Origin: Candidatus Nitrosopumilus sp.
GTDB taxonomy: Archaea; Thermoproteota; Nitrososphaeria; Nitrososphaerales; Nitrosopumilaceae
Direction: 5' to 3'
NCBI GenBank assembly: GCA_029941825.1
Contig: JAPYTM010000019.1
Span: 4,086 to 11,242, forward strand
DNA: 7,157 bases
Position 1 is the stretch's first letter, and each line of letters opens with the position of its first letter. The notes under the pieces were generated by a model, which ran no database searches, was not told the DNA's origin, and saw only the letters and a program-made list of their open reading frames with translations. Position numbers and translations under genes: made by a program. Positions 5,288 to 7,157 of the stretch are shown piece by piece.

Positions 5288-5641
5288 TTGTTGCCTATAA
5301 TTAAATATTTTGCAGATAAAGTACATGTCCATAAATGGCCTCAGGACACTCCGGTTTGGGATAACTTAACACAAACAAATATTGACAATTCTATAAATAA
5401 AAAAACTGGACACAAACAGATTATAATCCACAATGATGTTGTCCAAATTGAAAATTTCGAGTTTCATTCTTTAAAAAAAATTGGTGCATCTATTCCATTT
5501 TTCAAAGATGAATGCACTATAATTTTTGAGGCTCAATTTGGTAAACTTTTTGGACATGTACATATCACTAAAAAATCTGGAAATTTTTTGGAACTTTTTA
5601 ACCAATTAATGTCTTGGAAAAATAACCTTCTAGTAAAATAA
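5288..5641 (+). CDS. 117 aa hypothetical protein, TTG start
   Basis: I do not recognise this family. The protein is soluble, mixed alpha/beta, with several His and Trp residues in the first 20 positions (HVHKWPQDTPVW, 13-24), a strand-rich middle (IIIHNDVVQIENFEF, 45-59) and an ending of GHVHITKK (89-96) followed by a Trp-containing helix. His-rich HVH stretches appear near both ends, which could suggest a metal site, but no known metal motif is complete. No in-frame ATG or GTG exists between the upstream TAG (5273) and the two adjacent TTG codons at 5288 and 5291, so the protein must begin at one of these; the next Met is residue 108. It is divergent from the 39 aa gene and ends two bases from the stop of the convergent aminotransferase. 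Confidence 0.78.
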   Translation: MLPIIKYFADKVHVHKWPQDTPVWDNLTQTNIDNSINKKTGHKQIIIHNDVVQIENFEFHSLKKIGASIPFFKDECTIIFEAQFGKLFGHVHITKKSGNFLELFNQLMSWKNNLLVK

Positions 5642-5643
5642 TT

Positions 5644-6933
5644 TTAAAAACTCTCTGATACTAAAATCATTTTTTTAATATCGTCTTTGGTATGTGTATT
5701 TGATATTGCACCCAATTTACCTGGTAAAAAGAATATTCCATTTTGAGCAATCATCTTGAAATGATATTTTTGAAGCATTTGTGAATCACACATTGCTGCC
5801 TGAATGGCATTTGTAACTTCTGTAACACCTTCTTTTAGAAAATGAGTCATGAACAATGAACCTTTTCCAGTAACTACAACCCTCCCGTCAAATACTTTTG
5901 TTATTTCTTTTCTAGTAAATTTGCCAAGCGAATTAATTTTTGAATAAATGGATTTTTTTGATTTTAAATGGTTTAATGTTGCATAACCTGATGTCATTGA
6001 GGCTGGATTGGCTGAAAATGTACCTCCTCCTATGTATGCGCGCTCTGATTTCCTTTTTCCTGTTGTATCTGCATATTCCATGATTTCTTTTTTACCGCAT
6101 ATTACACCAATTGCCATTCCCCCACCTACAATTTTACCTAAAGTAACAATATCTGGATCAAGATTCATTGTTGGATAAAGACACCCGTATCTAAATCTAA
6201 AACCTGTAACAATCTCATCTAAAATAAACAAAGATTTGTTTTTGTGAACAAATTCCTGAAGACCTTTAAGATATTCTTTAGTTGCTGGAATACATCCTCC
6301 CCCTCCTAATACTGGTTCTACAATAACTCCCGCCAAATTTTTTGCATATTTTTTTAAAATTTTCAAAGAGTTTTCTAAATCATTATATGGAATTGAAATA
6401 ATTTTTTCATCATTTATCACTCCGCTACTTTCAGATTCTACAAATGGCCAGTTGACACTTTTTAATAAATCTGAAGTGTAACCGTGCCATCCACCATCAA
6501 TCTTCGCAATAATTTTTTTCCCTGTTACTGAACGTGCTAATCTAACTGCATACATTGTAGCTTCAGTTCCAGATGTAACATAACGAATTTTTTCAGCTAC
6601 TGGAACTGCTTTTGAAATTATCTCTGATAATAATATGGTTTGCTCATTTACTGTTCCATACATCCAACTTTTCTCAATCTGTTTTTTCAAAGACTCTTTG
6701 ACATTTTTTGGGCCGTGTCCTAATATCAAAGACCAATGACCCATCCAATAATCTGTATATTTATTATCATCAACATCAACCAAATTTTTTCCTAGAGATT
6801 TTTTTACAACAAATGGATATGGTTCATAAAATCGTATATTGTGAGAAACACCATTAACGTGAAGTTTCAAAGACTTTGCAAATAATTTGGCTGATTTCCT
6901 AGTCTTTTTTTTGTATTTTGTAATATGGTCCAA
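5644..6933 (-). CDS. Class III PLP-dependent aminotransferase, glutamate-1-semialdehyde aminomutase-like
   Basis: The 429 aa length matches the fold-type I class III family. The PLP apparatus is intact: SGTEA (121-125) for phosphate, WHG (149-151) for ring stacking, DE (239-240) with Asp239 for the pyridine nitrogen, Lys267 in TLGKIVGGG as Schiff-base lysine, and GTFSANP (304-310) with Thr305 from the partner subunit. [12 protein letters not shown] (239-250) resembles the GSAM block. However, the canonical GSAM CYHGH motif is here GGWHGYTSD, so this may be a paralogue with another amine substrate instead of the tetrapyrrole enzyme that makes 5-aminolevulinate. No tetrapyrrole gene is visible beside it. 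The start is TTG at 6933: an in-frame TAG lies six codons upstream with no ATG/GTG between, and a TATA-like box is about 30 bases before. The enzyme is cytoplasmic. Confidence 0.9.
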   Translation of the reverse strand: MDHITKYKKKTRKSAKLFAKSLKLHVNGVSHNIRFYEPYPFVVKKSLGKNLVDVDDNKYTDYWMGHWSLILGHGPKNVKESLKKQIEKSWMYGTVNEQTILLSEIISKAVPVAEKIRYVTSGTEATMYAVRLARSVTGKKIIAKIDGGWHGYTSDLLKSVNWPFVESESSGVINDEKIISIPYNDLENSLKILKKYAKNLAGVIVEPVLGGGGCIPATKEYLKGLQEFVHKNKSLFILDEIVTGFRFRYGCLYPTMNLDPDIVTLGKIVGGGMAIGVICGKKEIMEYADTTGKRKSERAYIGGGTFSANPASMTSGYATLNHLKSKKSIYSKINSLGKFTRKEITKVFDGRVVVTGKGSLFMTHFLKEGVTEVTNAIQAAMCDSQMLQKYHFKMIAQNGIFFLPGKLGAISNTHTKDDIKKMILVSESF

Positions 6934-6959
6934 ACCACACTCACAAAACTATTTCTGAC

Positions 6960-6967
6960 ATTTTAAC
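6960..6967 (-). promoter_or_regulatory. TATA-like box for the aminotransferase
   Basis: GTTAAAAT on the minus strand is centred about 30 bases before TTG 6933, the same spacing as for the TTG-started 235 aa gene. It supports the TTG as start with a leader of a few bases. Confidence 0.45.
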
Positions 6968-7020
6968 TATCCAAATCTCTGATCTTCTCTAGCCTTTTGT
7001 ATTGGAGTGGTAATAAAGAC

Positions 7021-7047
7021 AAAAATTTGAAATTTTTTCAAATTTTT
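7021..7047. repeat. Perfect AT-rich inverted repeat (12-bp arms, 3-base loop)
   Basis: AAAAATTTGAAA (7021-7032) and its exact reverse complement (7036-7047) flank a TTT loop. It lies 31 bases beyond the stop of the partial minus-strand frame at 7078 and about 54 bases upstream of the aminotransferase TATA box. It could be a terminator hairpin for the upstream gene, or a dimeric regulator site for the aminotransferase. The stem has only one G-C pair, so hairpin stability is low. Confidence 0.6.
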
Positions 7048-7077
7048 AGACCGATCAGGTATAATTTCACGTATGGT

Positions 7078-7157
7078 TTATATGTATTCTTCATTCACCA
7101 CCTTCTGCATACGTAACGCAATAGGCGGCGCTTGTGATGAAAGTATGGTAATATGCC
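7078..7157 (-). CDS. Possible 3' end of a gene cut by the right window edge
   Basis: On the minus strand one frame runs from the right edge to TAA at 7080-7078, giving about 25 residues including LSSQAPPIALRMQKVVNEEY. It reads like a soluble protein C-terminus, but no family is recognised. Base composition is clearly higher in G+C than the rest (21 of 40 bases at 7101-7140), as expected for a conserved coding or RNA segment. An AT-rich inverted repeat lies downstream. Two other frames are also open over most of this short stretch: the plus-strand frame from ATG 7073 (28 codons to the edge, with three Cys) and another minus frame. The assignment is therefore tentative. Confidence 0.35.
   Translation of the reverse strand, partial: HITILSSQAPPIALRMQKVVNEEYI

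Noticed and set aside
7073..7157. Plus-strand frame from ATG 7073 to the right edge with several Cys
   Set aside because: Its nearest good TATA box is only about 11 bases away, and the minus-strand frame plus downstream inverted repeat explains the region at least as well. It cannot be excluded without more sequence.
7101..7157. G+C-rich patch considered as the end of a tRNA or other RNA gene
   Set aside because: No cloverleaf arms, T-loop or D-loop consensus could be traced on either strand in the visible part.
1..7157. Search for CRISPR arrays, insertion sequences, integrases, att sites or toxin-antitoxin pairs
   Set aside because: No repeated units of CRISPR size, transposase motifs or terminal inverted repeats were seen. 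The small genes next to larger ones lack toxin or antitoxin motifs.

Overview
The window looks like chromosome from a marine ammonia-oxidising archaeon (Nitrososphaerota/Thaumarchaeota, Nitrosopumilus-like). The DNA is very AT-rich, third codon positions are mostly A/T, and genes are short and tightly packed on both strands. Start codons are often preceded by a TATA-like box about 26-30 bases upstream instead of a Shine-Dalgarno site, which suggests leaderless transcription. A J-domain/ferredoxin fusion, a gene type reported from Thaumarchaeota, and a 3-hydroxyacyl-CoA dehydrogenase fit this assignment. It rests on composition and gene content and was not confirmed by any search.

Layout. The left edge holds the N-terminal 150 residues of a minus-strand 3-hydroxyacyl-CoA dehydrogenase, probably the 3-hydroxybutyryl-CoA step of the 3-hydroxypropionate/4-hydroxybutyrate carbon-fixation cycle. 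Two tiny plus-strand zinc proteins follow (35 aa zinc ribbon at 515-622; 57 aa C2H2 finger at 757-930), then a 35 aa minus-strand conserved-looking protein (949-1056) divergent from a HIT-family hydrolase (1104-1511). Convergent to HIT is the J-domain/ferredoxin fusion (1514-2176). A compact three-gene minus-strand operon runs from 3425 down to 2238: SHOCT-like helical protein, HxH cupin, and a second cupin that lacks most metal ligands. Divergent from it is an unrecognised 235 aa protein (3507-4214). Convergent to that is a seven-repeat TPR protein (4235-5056), probably cotranscribed behind a 39 aa charged protein (5094-5213). An unrecognised 117 aa protein (5288-5641) converges with a 429 aa class III PLP aminotransferase related to glutamate-1-semialdehyde aminomutase (5644-6933). 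The last 220 bases hold the aminotransferase promoter, an AT-rich perfect inverted repeat, and the possible 3' end of another minus-strand gene.

Four of the small genes (35, 57, 35 and 39 aa) were found by reading frames directly, supported by motifs and promoter spacing. No tRNA, rRNA, CRISPR array, insertion sequence or integrase was seen. Most of the window is ordinary archaeal housekeeping and small-protein content. The points that most deserve a second look are the J-ferredoxin fusion, the SHOCT/cupin/cupin operon, the atypical GSAM-like enzyme, the TATA spacing that fixes unusual TTG/GTG starts, the divergent TATA box at 475-482, and an in-frame stop at the right edge followed by protein-like sequence.
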